DNA of 64,000 nucleotides from Macrococcus lamae. Lineage in GTDB: Bacteria > Bacillota > Bacilli > Staphylococcales > Staphylococcaceae. Of this stretch, positions 19,503 through 31,631 are shown one piece after another. The position numbers were made by a program, and so were the translations under genes. Each line of letters starts with the position of its first letter. Position 1 is the stretch's first letter. Below the pieces are notes generated by a model. It was not told the origin of the DNA. It did not search any database and worked only from the letters and a program-made list of their open reading frames with translations. The DNA lies in the NCBI RefSeq assembly GCF_004359545.1, contig NZ_SCWB01000006.1, forward strand, positions 1 through 64,000, given 5' to 3'.

Positions 19503-19546
19503 AAACAAATAAATATTATGATTTAAAATATTAAGGAGGATCTTTT

Positions 19547-21082
19547 ATGATACTTGCTTCAACCTTTCAAAACATCAAGATCGAAGCGACCTGGATGACA
19601 TATGTCATGATTGCCTTTTACTTTCTTATTTTACTTGGCATCGGTTACTATGCTTACAAGCAGTCAACCAGTACACTTGATGAATATATGCTTGGCGGCA
19701 GAAGTCTAGGACCACTTGTCACTGCACTATCAGCCGGTGCTGCCGACATGAGTGGCTGGATGCTGATGGGATTACCGGGTTCCGTATACTCGACAGGCCT
19801 TTCAGCGACATGGATTGCGATCGGACTTACAATCGGGGCATGGCTGAACTATATTTTAGTAGCGCCGCGTCTTCGCGTTTATACAGAACTTGCAGATAAT
19901 GCCATTACGATTCCTGATTTCTTTGAAAAGCGAGTCAGCGATCACACAAGAATTTTAAAAATCGTGTCAGGATTGATCATTGTTATTTTCTTTACGCTTT
20001 ATACACAAGCCGGTATGGTTTCAGGGGGCGTATTGTTCGAAAGCGCATTTGGTCTTAACTATCACTGGGGTCTTATTCTAACAGCAGGCATTGTCATTCT
20101 GTATACGTTATTCGGTGGTTATCTTGCTGTATCCCTGACAGACTTCTTCCAAGGGGTCATCATGTTGATTGCGCTTGTCATCGTTCCTATCGTCGCACTG
20201 CTTAAATTAAACGGTCTTGATACATTCGATACAGTCGTTGACTTAAAACCGACAAACCTCGACTGGTTCAAAGGTACGACGACAGTCGGCATCATATCAC
20301 TACTCGCCTGGGGACTCGGTTATTTCGGTCAACCGCATATTATCGTCAGATTTATGTCTATTAGATCACATAAACTATTACCAGCTGCTCGTCGCATCGG
20401 TATTTCATGGATGGCGATCTCTTTACTCGGTGCATGTATGACAGGATTAATCGGTATCGCATTTGTCCATGAAACAGGACAGAAACTGGATAACCCTGAA
20501 ACGATCTTCGTTGTCATGAGCCAGATTCTGTTTCACCCGTTAATCGCCGGCTTCTTCCTGGCAGCCATACTCGCAGCTATTATGAGTACAATTTCTTCAC
20601 AGCTGCTCGTGACATCAAGTTCATTAACACAGGACTTCTATATGTTATTCCGTAAGACGAATCTTCAGGATAAGTCCCGCGAGAAAGAATTCGTGTTAGT
20701 CGGTCGTCTATCAGTACTGCTCGTTGCACTTATTGCAGGAGCAATCGCCTGGACACCGAACGATACGATTCTGAACCTGGTCGGTAATGCATGGGCTGGA
20801 TTCGGTGCTGCATTTGGCCCGTTAGTCCTGTTATCATTATTCTGGAAAGGTCTGACAAAAGAAGGGGCTATTACGGGAATGATTCTCGGTGCCTTAACAG
20901 TCATCTTCTGGATTGTGATGAAGTCACCGAAAGATCACGCAGATATTTTCAACTGGTATGAAATCATTCCTGGTTTCCTTATTAGTCTACTCGCTACTAT
21001 TATAGTGAGCATGATGACTAAAAAACCAGAACAGCGCGTTCTCGATGAATTCGATGAAATGGAACGTATTGTAAAAAGCTAA
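19547..21082 (+). CDS. putP: Sodium/proline symporter
   Basis: A 511-residue sodium:solute symporter family protein with about 13 membrane helices. Family stretches seen are [23 protein letters not shown] (read in two parts), [12 protein letters not shown]-like helix 3, [18 protein letters not shown] and [22 protein letters not shown], the last including the sodium-site serines. It imports proline for osmoprotection and carbon/nitrogen supply. AAGGAGG precedes the ATG. In staphylococci putP also stands between gatCAB and camS. Confidence 0.95.
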   Translation: MILASTFQNIKIEATWMTYVMIAFYFLILLGIGYYAYKQSTSTLDEYMLGGRSLGPLVTALSAGAADMSGWMLMGLPGSVYSTGLSATWIAIGLTIGAWLNYILVAPRLRVYTELADNAITIPDFFEKRVSDHTRILKIVSGLIIVIFFTLYTQAGMVSGGVLFESAFGLNYHWGLILTAGIVILYTLFGGYLAVSLTDFFQGVIMLIALVIVPIVALLKLNGLDTFDTVVDLKPTNLDWFKGTTTVGIISLLAWGLGYFGQPHIIVRFMSIRSHKLLPAARRIGISWMAISLLGACMTGLIGIAFVHETGQKLDNPETIFVVMSQILFHPLIAGFFLAAILAAIMSTISSQLLVTSSSLTQDFYMLFRKTNLQDKSREKEFVLVGRLSVLLVALIAGAIAWTPNDTILNLVGNAWAGFGAAFGPLVLLSLFWKGLTKEGAITGMILGALTVIFWIVMKSPKDHADIFNWYEIIPGFLISLLATIIVSMMTKKPEQRVLDEFDEMERIVKS

Positions 21083-21124
21083 AAAAATGAGCTGTAGACG
21101 ATTTCGTCTGCAGCTCATTTTTTA
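21081..21124. terminator. Bidirectional terminator between putP and camS
   Basis: AAAAAAATGAGCTG-TAGACG-ATTT-CGTCTG-CAGCTCATTTTTTT forms a near-perfect stem with A and T runs on both sides. Confidence 0.88.
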
Positions 21125-22294
21125 TTGCTGATAAATATGAATCACGGGCTCTTTATCTTTCTTCTTTTTAGTAATCAATGCGAGTGGTTTATTATTGTCG
21201 ACAATCGAAATTTCAAGGCTGGGTACGCTACTGAAGTATTTCATGGATAGGTCACTGATATACTGAGTGACACCGATGACTTCTGCTTTACCATTGTAAT
21301 CGAGTGGTACATTAATTGTGACTTCCTGCATTTTGTCATCGACAAAGTAGCCTGTACCGATTGCCTGTGTGAAGTTCGGGAAGAAGCTCTGCAGCGAATC
21401 ATTGAACTGTTTGAAATCACTATTTAATTTCTTGTTCAGTTTTTCTGCATCACTTGACGGCAGCAATGCATATTCCTCGTTGATTTTCTTCCACTTGTCA
21501 ATCGATTTACTGCCTTTATCACTGACCGTATAGGACACAAATTCACCAGGAACAATACTTTCTTCTGAGCTCTGCAAGAAAATCGCAAAAGTAATCGGTA
21601 TATCTTTCAGCTCTGTTTTTACTCTCAGTCTTGATAAGATCTCCTCAGCCATTTCCTTACCTTTTTTCTCACTCGTTTTAGGATCCAGATTTTTGCTGTA
21701 TGTCTCTCCGTACTGTTCTTTTTGGTAGTAGTAGACGCTGTTCATCGCAAGTCCGATGGTCATACCGGAGATTTTCTCTTTCTTCGCGTCTCTTTCCGTA
21801 TAATAATCCTGCTCCAGAATATGAGATAAGTAGGCAGGAGAATTATCGGCAATTTTCTCTGGATTCGTTTCTCCTTTATGAGAAGGATTCAGTCCGAAGT
21901 TAGCGTAGGCGTTTCTTTCAATACGCGTATCTTCATCCATTGCGTCAATTTCCTGCTTTGTGAATTGCGGCTCAAGATAGCTTTCCACCGCATTTTTAGT
22001 CAATAGCTGACCGTCTCTGAATAAATAGTCATCCGGTGAAAATACTTTTCTGCTGATTCTAAGCAGTCCTGATTCAAATGCTTCACCGTTATAAGCATTA
22101 GCCATGTTTGAACTGGTGAGACCGCGCGCCTGACTTTCTTTGAAAGGAAGCAGCGTACGGTAGTAGTCTCCAGATATCTGCACATCTGTGGCAATCTGCT
22201 TTTCATCTGTTTTCTGTTGTGACGCTGTATTATCATTGGAACCGCAAGCTGTGAGCAGTAGTGCTGACAGCAGGACAATTGATACTTTCTTCAT
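21122..22294 (-). CDS. camS: CamS family sex pheromone lipoprotein
   Basis: A 390-residue lipoprotein: signal peptide with the lipobox LLTAC, then a Ser/Asn-rich linker and the CamS domain (SNMANAYNGEAFESGLLRISRKVFSPDDYLF, DAMDEDTRIERNAYANFGLNPS, GTGYFVDDKMQEVTINVPLDY, all in short stretches). The staphylococcal precursor releases the cAM373-like pheromone peptide from its signal sequence; whether this signal peptide does so is unknown. It is the last gene of the pcrB-pcrA-ligA-camS operon, ten bases after ligA. Confidence 0.93.
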   Translation of the reverse strand: MKKVSIVLLSALLLTACGSNDNTASQQKTDEKQIATDVQISGDYYRTLLPFKESQARGLTSSNMANAYNGEAFESGLLRISRKVFSPDDYLFRDGQLLTKNAVESYLEPQFTKQEIDAMDEDTRIERNAYANFGLNPSHKGETNPEKIADNSPAYLSHILEQDYYTERDAKKEKISGMTIGLAMNSVYYYQKEQYGETYSKNLDPKTSEKKGKEMAEEILSRLRVKTELKDIPITFAIFLQSSEESIVPGEFVSYTVSDKGSKSIDKWKKINEEYALLPSSDAEKLNKKLNSDFKQFNDSLQSFFPNFTQAIGTGYFVDDKMQEVTINVPLDYNGKAEVIGVTQYISDLSMKYFSSVPSLEISIVDNNKPLALITKKKKDKEPVIHIYQQ

Positions 22295-22304
22295 AATTGT
22301 CTCC

Positions 22305-24299
<1,995 letters not shown>

Positions 24300-26453
24300 C
24301 TACTCCTTCTTCTCGATAGGTGCAAACTGACTGAGCAGTCGTTTCATTCCTACCGATTTAAAAATGATATCCAGCTCAAGTGAACCGGATTTTTCTGTAA
24401 CATTGCTGACAAGGCCTTCACCCCACGACTTATGAATGACTTTATCACCAACTTTATAGGACGTCTGATTGCCGGCAGCTGATGTTGTTCTATGTGACGG
24501 CTTTCTTTTCGTACCGAAGACTGGACGTGGTTTAACACCATCTAACAGATCAGCCGGGATTTCGTCAAGAAAGCGGGATTTACGGTTAGCCTGACTGCGA
24601 CCGAACAGCGTTCTTGAATCAGCATGCGTCATGTGCAGATGTTCTTCCGCTCTTGTAATGGCCACATACATCAAGCGTCGCTCTTCTTCCATTTCGCTTT
24701 CGTCCGCGAGACTTCTTGAATGCGGGAAGATAGTTTCTTCAAGCCCTGCAATGAAGACCACTTTAAATTCCAGTCCTTTTGCTGAATGCATCGTCATCAA
24801 GGTAATGCCTGTTCCTAAATCTGCTTTATCTACGTCACTGACAAGCGACAGATCTGTCAGAAAGTTGACGAGAGACTGCTCTTCAATCGGTGTCATCTTC
24901 TCATAATCTGTCGGTACACTTAAAAACTCTTCCAGGTTCTCAAGTCTCGACTGGGCTTCAAGTGAACGGTCAGCCTTCAGCATATCAGTGTAGCCTGTCT
25001 TCTCCATAATCTGTTCGACAAGTTCAGTGATCGAAAGAAATTCCTGCTGTTTCATAAAGCCGTCCATCATGTCGTAAAATTGTACGAGCGTTTCAGTCGT
25101 CTTACGCGGCAGACCGATAAAATCCACTTCTGCCAATGCATCAAAATAGCTGAGCTCGTTAGCTGTTGCATAGGCTGCGATCTTATCAAGAGCTCCAGGA
25201 CCAACCCCACGTTTCGGTGTATTAATGACACGTGTGAAACTGATATCCTCATTACTATTTGCGACAAGTCTGAGATAGCTCAAAATATCTTTAATCTCTT
25301 TACGGTCGTAGAACTTTGTTCCTCCAACCATCGTATAGTTGATGTTAGATTTCAGCAGTGTCTCCTCGAGCACACGGGACTGTGCATTCGTCCGGTAAAG
25401 AATCGCCATATCACTCAGCTTATAGTCATCTCTCTGCTTCTTCTGGATTTCAGAGACAATATATTCTGCTTCGTGACGCTCTGACTGAGCTTTAAAATAC
25501 TGAATCTTACTGCCGTCATCGTTATCGGTCCAAAGCGCTTTCGGTTTACGTTCTGTATTGTTTCTGATGACCTCATTCGCTGCATGCAGGATGTTTTTAG
25601 TTGAGCGGTAGTTCCGTTCAAGAAAAATAGTACGGGCGTTCTTATAATCTTCTTCAAAACTTAAAATATTGTAAATATCCGCACCGCGCCAGCCGTAGAT
25701 GGACTGATCAGAGTCACCGACGACACACAGGTTCTCAAACTTCTCTGCAAGCATTTTAACGAGCAGATACTGCGCTCTATTCGTATCCTGGTACTCATCC
25801 ACGTGAATATACTGAAATTTATTCTGATAATATTCCAGTGCTTCCGGCACGCGTTCGAACAGTTGAATCGTGGTCATAATCAAATCGTCAAAATCCAGCG
25901 CGTGGTTTTTAAGTAAGATGTTCTGATAGCGCTTATATGCTTTGGCGACAGTTAGTGACATGAAATCATTGGCTTCACGGTCGGCATCGTCCGCTGACTT
26001 TAATTCATTCTTCAAGTTCGAAATCTGCGCCAATATAGACCGGGGCTCATATTTCTTCGGATCCAGATTTTCCTGTTTCAGCACTTCCTTCATGACAGAG
26101 CGCTGGTCAGTCGGATCAAGTATAGTGAAGTTACGTTCAATGCCGATACGGTCAATATCACGTCTTAGTATTCTAACGCACATAGAGTGAAACGTTGAAA
26201 TCCATACTGCTTCTGCCTCAGCACCAATCAACTGTTCAACCCGCTCCTTCATTTCCTTTGCTGCTTTGTTGGTAAATGTAATAGCCAGGATATTATAGGG
26301 ATTGACTGATTTTTCTCTGATTAAGTAGGCGATTCGGTGCGTCAGCACACGTGTTTTACCAGAACCGGCACCTGCCATAATCAAGAGCGGTCCTTCTGTC
26401 GCCTGAACAGCTGCTCGCTGTTCATCATTCATTCTGTTCAATAATTCATTCAC
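24300..26453 (-). CDS. pcrA: ATP-dependent DNA helicase PcrA
   Basis: A 717-residue UvrD/Rep-family 3'-5' helicase. Motif I is AGAGSGKT (residues 27-34), motif Ia is [12 protein letters not shown], motif II is VDEYQDTN, motif III is [12 protein letters not shown], and motif V/VI are [10 protein letters not shown] and VAITRAEE. The C-terminal Tudor-like domain ends with [15 protein letters not shown]. It acts in repair and rolling-circle plasmid replication and removes RecA. It follows pcrB by six bases. Confidence 0.97.
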   Translation of the reverse strand: MNELLNRMNDEQRAAVQATEGPLLIMAGAGSGKTRVLTHRIAYLIREKSVNPYNILAITFTNKAAKEMKERVEQLIGAEAEAVWISTFHSMCVRILRRDIDRIGIERNFTILDPTDQRSVMKEVLKQENLDPKKYEPRSILAQISNLKNELKSADDADREANDFMSLTVAKAYKRYQNILLKNHALDFDDLIMTTIQLFERVPEALEYYQNKFQYIHVDEYQDTNRAQYLLVKMLAEKFENLCVVGDSDQSIYGWRGADIYNILSFEEDYKNARTIFLERNYRSTKNILHAANEVIRNNTERKPKALWTDNDDGSKIQYFKAQSERHEAEYIVSEIQKKQRDDYKLSDMAILYRTNAQSRVLEETLLKSNINYTMVGGTKFYDRKEIKDILSYLRLVANSNEDISFTRVINTPKRGVGPGALDKIAAYATANELSYFDALAEVDFIGLPRKTTETLVQFYDMMDGFMKQQEFLSITELVEQIMEKTGYTDMLKADRSLEAQSRLENLEEFLSVPTDYEKMTPIEEQSLVNFLTDLSLVSDVDKADLGTGITLMTMHSAKGLEFKVVFIAGLEETIFPHSRSLADESEMEEERRLMYVAITRAEEHLHMTHADSRTLFGRSQANRKSRFLDEIPADLLDGVKPRPVFGTKRKPSHRTTSAAGNQTSYKVGDKVIHKSWGEGLVSNVTEKSGSLELDIIFKSVGMKRLLSQFAPIEKKE

Positions 26454-26459
26454 TATAAG

Positions 26460-27152
26460 TTATCCTTTCTGTGCTTTGATTTTCACTGTTTCAAGTGCGC
26501 GCTTCAAGTCTTTATAAATAACATTTCCTACTACGATAGTATCCGCATATTGCTTCATTTCCAGTGCCTGACTCAAGTTCTCAATGCCTCCACCGTAAAT
26601 CAACCGGGTATCAGGACATGCAGCCTTTAAGGTCTTGAGCATAGTCACATCGCCATATGTTCCACTGTATTCTAAGTAACAGACCGGAAATTTATAAAAA
26701 TGATTAACCATCTGTCCATACGCATACATATCATCTTCACTCAAAGTCGTATCTGCTGCTGTCAGCTTCGCGACTTTACTATCCGGATTCATAACGATAT
26801 AGCCTTCCATCGTAAACTCCTCAAAATCAATCATATGCCCATACTGCTTGAGTGCTTCAATCAACAGACCGTTATGAAACGTAACGTTCGAACTGTTAAG
26901 CACCGCTGGCACTAAATAACGGTCAAATCCGGGAATAACACTCTCAAGGTTCGAAATTTCAAGCGCACAAGGCACGGTATAGCGTCTGACACGGGACATT
27001 AAATCGAGCACATTATCTAGGGTGACATTATCTGTTCCACCGATAATGATGGCATCTGTACCTGACTCACACACTTGTTGAAGCGTGCTGTCATCAATTT
27101 CATTCGCAGGATCCAGTTTAAAAACATGTTCCCAATCTTTCACTTCATACAT
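26460..27152 (-). CDS. pcrB: Heptaprenylglyceryl phosphate synthase PcrB
   Basis: A TIM-barrel prenyltransferase of 230 residues that joins sn-glycerol 1-phosphate and heptaprenyl diphosphate to form an archaeal-type ether lipid. Visible are [23 protein letters not shown], the phosphate-binding [10 protein letters not shown] and [12 protein letters not shown], and the terminal [10 protein letters not shown]. First gene of the operon with pcrA, ligA and camS; GGAG precedes the ATG. The name reflects its place next to pcrA. Confidence 0.95.
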   Translation of the reverse strand: MYEVKDWEHVFKLDPANEIDDSTLQQVCESGTDAIIIGGTDNVTLDNVLDLMSRVRRYTVPCALEISNLESVIPGFDRYLVPAVLNSSNVTFHNGLLIEALKQYGHMIDFEEFTMEGYIVMNPDSKVAKLTAADTTLSEDDMYAYGQMVNHFYKFPVCYLEYSGTYGDVTMLKTLKAACPDTRLIYGGGIENLSQALEMKQYADTIVVGNVIYKDLKRALETVKIKAQKG

Positions 27153-27217
27153 GGAAATACTCCTTTGCAGACATATTTATAATTATAACATTTTTATCGC
27201 TGATCTTTGCCTGTGAA

Positions 27218-27248
27218 ACAAAAAAGCCAGTGATGCCTCACTGACTTC
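27218..27248 (-). terminator. Terminator of the D,D-carboxypeptidase gene
   Basis: On the minus strand AAGTCAGTGA-GGCA-TCACTGGCTTTTTT, a 10-bp stem with T-run directly after the stop codon. Confidence 0.85.
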
Positions 27249-27249
27249 C

Positions 27250-27939
27250 TTACTTATATAGACCTAAGTATTCTTCGAGCGTCTTATTATTTTTATAGAA
27301 TTCTGAAGCAAGACGTTTTCCAACATATCTCACATGCCACGGTTCATACTGGTAACCTGTAATATGTTCTTTTCCTTCCGGATAGCGAATGATAAATCCG
27401 TATTCATGAGCATGATTTTTAAGCCATGCACCTTCTGGCGTATCACCAAATGATATTCTAAAGTCATTCGCTGATGCAACGCTCCCGATATCATACGTCA
27501 AACCGGTCTGATGTTCAGAATGGCCAGGCTTTGCGCTGTATTTATCTGCTGCCTGCTCGCCATCCCGCGCAACATATTCCCGATATAAGTTCTGCTGATA
27601 ATCATATGTACGATAGCCACTGCGGATAACGAACTGCATACCTTCCTTATCCCCATCAGCAATCAACCATTCCACTGCCTGACGGGCAACTTTATTTTCT
27701 CCTGGTGCATAATCAGCAGGTAAAGCAATTGTTTTATTTACGATTAGAATTCCATCGATATAAGTGACGCCATCTTTAACTTCTTTTTCGTGTTCGTGTG
27801 TAAATATTTTCTTCAGAGGCTTAGTTTTTAAAGCCGTATTCAATGACTTAACAGATGATTCAGAAACAGTCGAATCATCAGCTGCACTGCAACCAGTTAA
27901 AACCATTACAGATATGGCAGAAATCAGTAATTTTTTCAT
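27250..27939 (-). CDS. VanY/LdcB-type D,D-carboxypeptidase lipoprotein
   Basis: About 229 residues with a lipoprotein signal (LTGC lipobox near residue 17), then a peptidase M15B domain: SGYRTYDYQQNLY, the zinc ligands in HSEHQTGLTYDIGS and the last His in YEPWHVRYVG. It trims terminal D-alanine from peptidoglycan stem peptides outside the cell. GAGGG upstream supports ATG 27939 (a second ATG is adjacent); the frame extends further to 28002 but without a binding site and through a neighbouring terminator. Confidence 0.9.
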   Translation of the reverse strand: MKKLLISAISVMVLTGCSAADDSTVSESSVKSLNTALKTKPLKKIFTHEHEKEVKDGVTYIDGILIVNKTIALPADYAPGENKVARQAVEWLIADGDKEGMQFVIRSGYRTYDYQQNLYREYVARDGEQAADKYSAKPGHSEHQTGLTYDIGSVASANDFRISFGDTPEGAWLKNHAHEYGFIIRYPEGKEHITGYQYEPWHVRYVGKRLASEFYKNNKTLEEYLGLYK

Positions 27940-27969
27940 CATAACCCTCGTTTCACTGTTATTATATGA

Positions 27970-28004
27970 CAAAAAAAGTGCTGAATCAAATTGATTCAGC
28001 ACTC
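27970..28004 (-). terminator. Terminator of the YerC-like gene
   Basis: Minus-strand AGTGCTGAATC-AATTT-GATTCAGCACT followed by TTTTTTT. Confidence 0.9.
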
Positions 28005-28008
28005 TCGT

Positions 28009-28338
28009 TCACTTATCCTGATTGTCTGACTTAACGTCATCGACAGCCGTATCATTCATCCTCTGAATGACCATTGTATAAGCATCATTTCCCCACTGCA
28101 GTGAACGCTTGACACGGGAAATCGTCGCTGTAGAAGCACCAGATTCCTTCTCAATCGCTGCATATGTATGACCTTGCTTGATCATCATAGCCACTTGAAG
28201 ACGCTGTGACAGTGAATGAATTTCATTAACTGTACATAAATCATCGAAAAATTCGTAGCATTCCTCACGATTTTCAAGCGTAAGAATCGCATCGAATAAA
28301 TCATCAAGACGCTTACCCTTTAACTTTTCAATCTGCAT
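28009..28338 (-). CDS. TrpR-like YerC/YecD family DNA-binding protein
   Basis: A 109-residue member of the TrpR-related YerC/YecD family. The all-helical core has LFDAILTLENREECYEFFDDL, EIHSLSQRLQVAMMI, then a helix-turn-helix GHTYAAIEKESGASTATISRVKRSL. It probably regulates transcription, but the target genes are not known. In Bacillus subtilis the homologue also sits near pcrB. Single gene with its own terminator. Confidence 0.88.
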   Translation of the reverse strand: MQIEKLKGKRLDDLFDAILTLENREECYEFFDDLCTVNEIHSLSQRLQVAMMIKQGHTYAAIEKESGASTATISRVKRSLQWGNDAYTMVIQRMNDTAVDDVKSDNQDK

Positions 28339-28546
28339 CCTTTCAACCCCTTGACTTAATATAAGTTAATATTAACGCATTAAATTACTAAAGTACAGTT
28401 TAACATCATATTCCATATTGATTCGTATATCGACATATTATTTTCTCATGAATTTAATTAATTGTCGAATTAAATAGCTTAAGTCTTATATGTTTTATTA
28501 TTTTAATTATTTGAAGAATCATTTGAGTATGTGTACTTAAATACAA

Positions 28547-28579
28547 TAAAAAAAGCACACTTTTAAAAGTGTACTTTAA
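28547..28579 (-). terminator. Terminator of purB
   Basis: Minus-strand AAAGTACACTTTTAAAAGTGTGCTTTTTTT, a 10-bp stem with T-run shortly after the purB stop. Confidence 0.85.
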
Positions 28580-28594
28580 CTCTTAAGAGCATAA

Positions 28595-29890
28595 TTACTC
28601 GAGCCCTGCTCTTCTAAACAACGTATTTACCTGGTTCAGATGGTGCGTTTCATCAAAGCAACTGTCCAAATCTTCTGCTGTTAATAATGATGTGACTCGT
28701 TCGTCCTGTTCAAGCAGAGTTCTGAACGGCGTTTCTGTTTCCCATGATTCCATCGCTTTCGGCTGCACTAGGTCATATGCTTCTTCACGGACCATTCCTT
28801 TGTCAATCAGCGTCAGTAAGACACGCTGTGAATAAATGAGGCCGAACGTCTTATCCATATTGCGTTTCATATTGTTCTCATATACAGTCAGATTTTCAAT
28901 GATGTTCGAAAAACGGTTCAGTGCATAATCCAGTGCAATGGTCACGTCAGGCAGCATAATTCGCTCTGCTGATGAATGTGAAATGTCACGTTCATGCCAT
29001 AACGGTACGTTCTCATAAGCGGTTGTCACGTATCCACGGATCACACGTGACAGTCCTGTGATGTTCTCTGAACCGATCGGATTACGTTTATGCGGCATCG
29101 CTGAAGAGCCTTTCTGACCTTTCGCAAATGCTTCTTCGACTTCCCGCGTTTCTGTCTTCTGCAGATTTCTTACTTCTACAGCGAACTTCTCAAGAGAAGT
29201 TGCGATTAATGCAAGCGTCGCGACGTAATACGCATGACGGTCACGCTGCAATGTCTGCGTTGAAATTTCAGCGAATCCGAGACCGAGTTCCTTGCACACG
29301 TATTCTTCGATTTCAGGTGGAATGTTCGCAAACGTTCCGACTGCACCGCTCATCTTACCGACTTCAATTTCCGTTCGTACTTCTTTAAAGCGTTTCATAT
29401 TACGCTGCATCTCCATATACCAGAGCGCCATCTTAAGACCAAATGTCGTGGGTTCTGCATGGACACCGTGCGTGCGGCCCATCATCAATGTTGTTTTATA
29501 TTTCAGTGCTTTCTGCTTCAGTACTTCAAGGAATCGTTCAATGTCTTGTTCAATGATGTCATTCGCCTGTTTGATCACATAGCTGAGAGCCGTATCAACA
29601 ACATCTGTACTTGTCAGACCGTAGTGCACCCATTTGCGTTCTTCGCCTAATGTCTCGCTGACTTGACGAGTAAAGGCAACAACATCATGACGTGTCTCCT
29701 GCTCAATTTCTTTTGCGCGCTCAACATCGACACGTGCATTCTGACGAATTAACTTCACATCTTCTTCCGGAATCACGCCTAACTTGCTCCATGCTTCACA
29801 TGCCAGGATCTCTACCTCAAGCCATGCTTCAAATCTGTTCTGCTCACTCCATATAGCGGCCATCTCTTTGCGGGAATAACGCTCGATCAT
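28595..29890 (-). CDS. purB: Adenylosuccinate lyase
   Basis: PurB cleaves SAICAR in IMP synthesis and adenylosuccinate in AMP synthesis, releasing fumarate each time. The 431-residue protein shows the fumarase-superfamily signature [18 protein letters not shown] with the catalytic Ser, [14 protein letters not shown], and [19 protein letters not shown] 29890 has AAAGGAG upstream and gives the same length as other staphylococcal PurB proteins. It is transcribed alone, from a promoter with a PurR-box-like inverted repeat. Confidence 0.96.
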   Translation of the reverse strand: MIERYSRKEMAAIWSEQNRFEAWLEVEILACEAWSKLGVIPEEDVKLIRQNARVDVERAKEIEQETRHDVVAFTRQVSETLGEERKWVHYGLTSTDVVDTALSYVIKQANDIIEQDIERFLEVLKQKALKYKTTLMMGRTHGVHAEPTTFGLKMALWYMEMQRNMKRFKEVRTEIEVGKMSGAVGTFANIPPEIEEYVCKELGLGFAEISTQTLQRDRHAYYVATLALIATSLEKFAVEVRNLQKTETREVEEAFAKGQKGSSAMPHKRNPIGSENITGLSRVIRGYVTTAYENVPLWHERDISHSSAERIMLPDVTIALDYALNRFSNIIENLTVYENNMKRNMDKTFGLIYSQRVLLTLIDKGMVREEAYDLVQPKAMESWETETPFRTLLEQDERVTSLLTAEDLDSCFDETHHLNQVNTLFRRAGLE

Positions 29891-29923
29891 CAATTTAACT
29901 CCTTTATATTTAATTTCTCTTTT

Positions 29924-29973
29924 ATTATAACAAAAACCGTACATTAAATACATGAAATTCTAAAATGTACGTT
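29924..29973 (-). promoter_or_regulatory. purB promoter with PurR-box-like inverted repeat
   Basis: A -10 TATAAT lies at 29929-29924 on the minus strand. Overlapping the -35 region, AACCGTACATTA and TAAAATGTACGTT form an inverted pair (CGTAC cores at 29938-29942 and 29967-29971). Each arm is one or two bases from the Gram-positive PurBox core (CCGAACATT). Repression by PurR is inferred. Confidence 0.45.
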
Positions 29974-29979
29974 ATTAAA

Positions 29980-30019
29980 ACAAAGAGGCTCAGCATTAAA
30001 AGTTTGCTGAGCCTGTTGA
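29980..30019 (-). terminator. Terminator after the NETI gene
   Basis: Minus-strand AGGCTCAGCAAACTTTTAATGCTGAGCCTCTTTGTTT, an 11-bp stem with a modest T-run. Confidence 0.75.
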
Positions 30020-30205
30020 TTATTCTTCTATCTTTTTACCGACAAACACAATCTGCTGCTGCAATACTTCAACCTTACCGTCTTTCGTTTCGTGAAAAAT
30101 AGGTTTTTCCATCCGTCTGACAGGCGTATAACCTGCTTCTTTCATACGGTTCAGACAGTCTACAATTGTTTCATTTGCTTCGACTTCAAATTTCATCTGT
30201 ATCAT
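30020..30205 (-). CDS. NETI motif-containing small protein
   Basis: Sixty-one residues, with the name-giving motif in [14 protein letters not shown], then [14 protein letters not shown]. This is a known small protein family of Bacillales without assigned function, regularly found next to the UPF0316 gene, as here. Its ATG lies inside the last codons of that gene (20-base overlap), which implies coupled translation. ATG 30196 is an alternative start. Confidence 0.85.
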   Translation of the reverse strand: MIQMKFEVEANETIVDCLNRMKEAGYTPVRRMEKPIFHETKDGKVEVLQQQIVFVGKKIEE

Positions 30206-30746
30206 ACGCTTTCAGTTGTTTACTCCGTACACCTTTGACCCAGAAGCCGCCATGAATATTTTTAGGTTCATAAGCAATGATAAACGCCTTTGGATCAAGC
30301 TGTTTAACTGTGTCCATCAGTTTCAGTTCGTATTTACGCGGTGTTAAAATCTGCATGATCATCCGTTGACCGTCACGACCATTTGCTGCATAGTGAGTGA
30401 CGCCATAACCAAGATCGCGCAGCTTTCTCGGTATGTCTTTCTCATAATCCGCTGTGGTCACATTGACTACTATATAACCTAATGCAATCCATTCTTCCAG
30501 TTTCATTCCGATAATAATTCCGACACCAAAGCCTAATGCATAAGCCAGAACATTCTCTATTTTGTCGAGACTGTTCAGCACAAGTCCAAGCCCTACTACG
30601 TAAATCATCGTTTCAATGACTGACACTCCTGCTGCATAATAGCGGTAACCTTTAAGCGTCAGAATCATTCTCATCGTCAGACATGTAACATAAATGACGT
30701 TGATCAAAAAAATGACGGCTATCATAATGATTGGATTTTCTATCAA
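30186..30746 (-). CDS. UPF0316 family membrane protein (DUF5698-DUF2179)
   Basis: A 186-residue protein with three N-terminal membrane helices (about 5-27, 35-52, 60-80) and a cytosolic C-terminal DUF2179 domain ([30 protein letters not shown], in part). DUF2179 domains may bind a small ligand, but the role is unknown. It forms a two-gene operon with the NETI protein; GAGGTGC precedes its start. Confidence 0.88.
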   Translation of the reverse strand: MIENPIIMIAVIFLINVIYVTCLTMRMILTLKGYRYYAAGVSVIETMIYVVGLGLVLNSLDKIENVLAYALGFGVGIIIGMKLEEWIALGYIVVNVTTADYEKDIPRKLRDLGYGVTHYAANGRDGQRMIMQILTPRKYELKLMDTVKQLDPKAFIIAYEPKNIHGGFWVKGVRSKQLKAYDTDEI

Positions 30747-30803
30747 AGGTGCACCTCCTCAATTCTTTAGGAATTCTACCAAAGAATAAGGAAGTATGCA
30801 ATA

Positions 30804-31631
30804 TTACTTAATCAAATCGTTAAAAGAATAACGTGAAATAGGCATCATTCGCTTATGCTGTGTCTTCAGATAATGTTTTTCGATCGTTTCTTTTGCTTCT
30901 GTACTAACCTGCTTACCTTCAAGATAATCGTCAATCGCTTCATAGGAGACACCGAGCGCTGTTTCGTCAGGCAGCTGCGGCTTGTCTTCTTCAAGATCTG
31001 CTGTCGGTTTCTTATTGTATAAGTGTTCTGGACAGTCTAAATGTTTTAAAATTGCACGTCCTTGACGTTTGTTCAGACCGAATAAAGGCAGAATATCCGC
31101 CCCTCCGTCACCGAACTTCGTATAGAATCCGGTGATGCTTTCAGCAGCGTGATCTGTGCCGAGTACAATACCATTGTTTGCTGCTGCGACAGAATATTGA
31201 ACTTTCATTCGTTCCCGTGCTTTTTCGTTTCCTTTTTGGAAATCAGTCAGTTCAATCCCCGCATCTTTCAATGCTTTGATACTTTCATCAACACTCGCTT
31301 TGATGTTCACTGTCAGTTCTTTAGATGCTTCAATATAATCAAGCGCATCCTGACAGTCCTGTTCGTCTTTTTGGATGCCGTGAGGGAGACGGATAGCAAT
31401 AAATGAATAGCCGCCATCAGTTTCTTCATTCAGTTCATTGACTGCCAGCTGAGCAAGTTTACCGGCAAGCGTTGAGTCTTGACCGCCAGATATCCCGAGC
31501 ACCATTGACTTCAGGAAACCATACTGCTTCATATAAGTTTTTAAAAAGTCGATAATAGCGCGTGATTCCTGTTCAGGGTCGATTTCGGGCTTAACATGCA
31601 TTTCCTGGATAATCGTTTCCTGTAATGTCAT
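30804..31631 (-). CDS. nadE: NH3-dependent NAD synthetase
   Basis: NadE amidates deamido-NAD with ammonia and ATP, the last step of NAD synthesis. The 275-residue protein has the PP-loop [13 protein letters not shown] (about 45-57), [21 protein letters not shown] and [10 protein letters not shown]. It lacks a glutaminase domain. The ATG comes immediately after the pncB stop (TAAATG), so pncB and nadE are one operon for nicotinate salvage. Confidence 0.96.
   Translation of the reverse strand: MTLQETIIQEMHVKPEIDPEQESRAIIDFLKTYMKQYGFLKSMVLGISGGQDSTLAGKLAQLAVNELNEETDGGYSFIAIRLPHGIQKDEQDCQDALDYIEASKELTVNIKASVDESIKALKDAGIELTDFQKGNEKARERMKVQYSVAAANNGIVLGTDHAAESITGFYTKFGDGGADILPLFGLNKRQGRAILKHLDCPEHLYNKKPTADLEEDKPQLPDETALGVSYEAIDDYLEGKQVSTEAKETIEKHYLKTQHKRMMPISRYSFNDLIK

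Noticed and set aside
29935-29973. Second terminator between purB and the NETI gene
   Set aside because: The inverted repeat arms are 24 bases apart and overlap a promoter; the true terminator is the neighbouring hairpin at 29980-30019.
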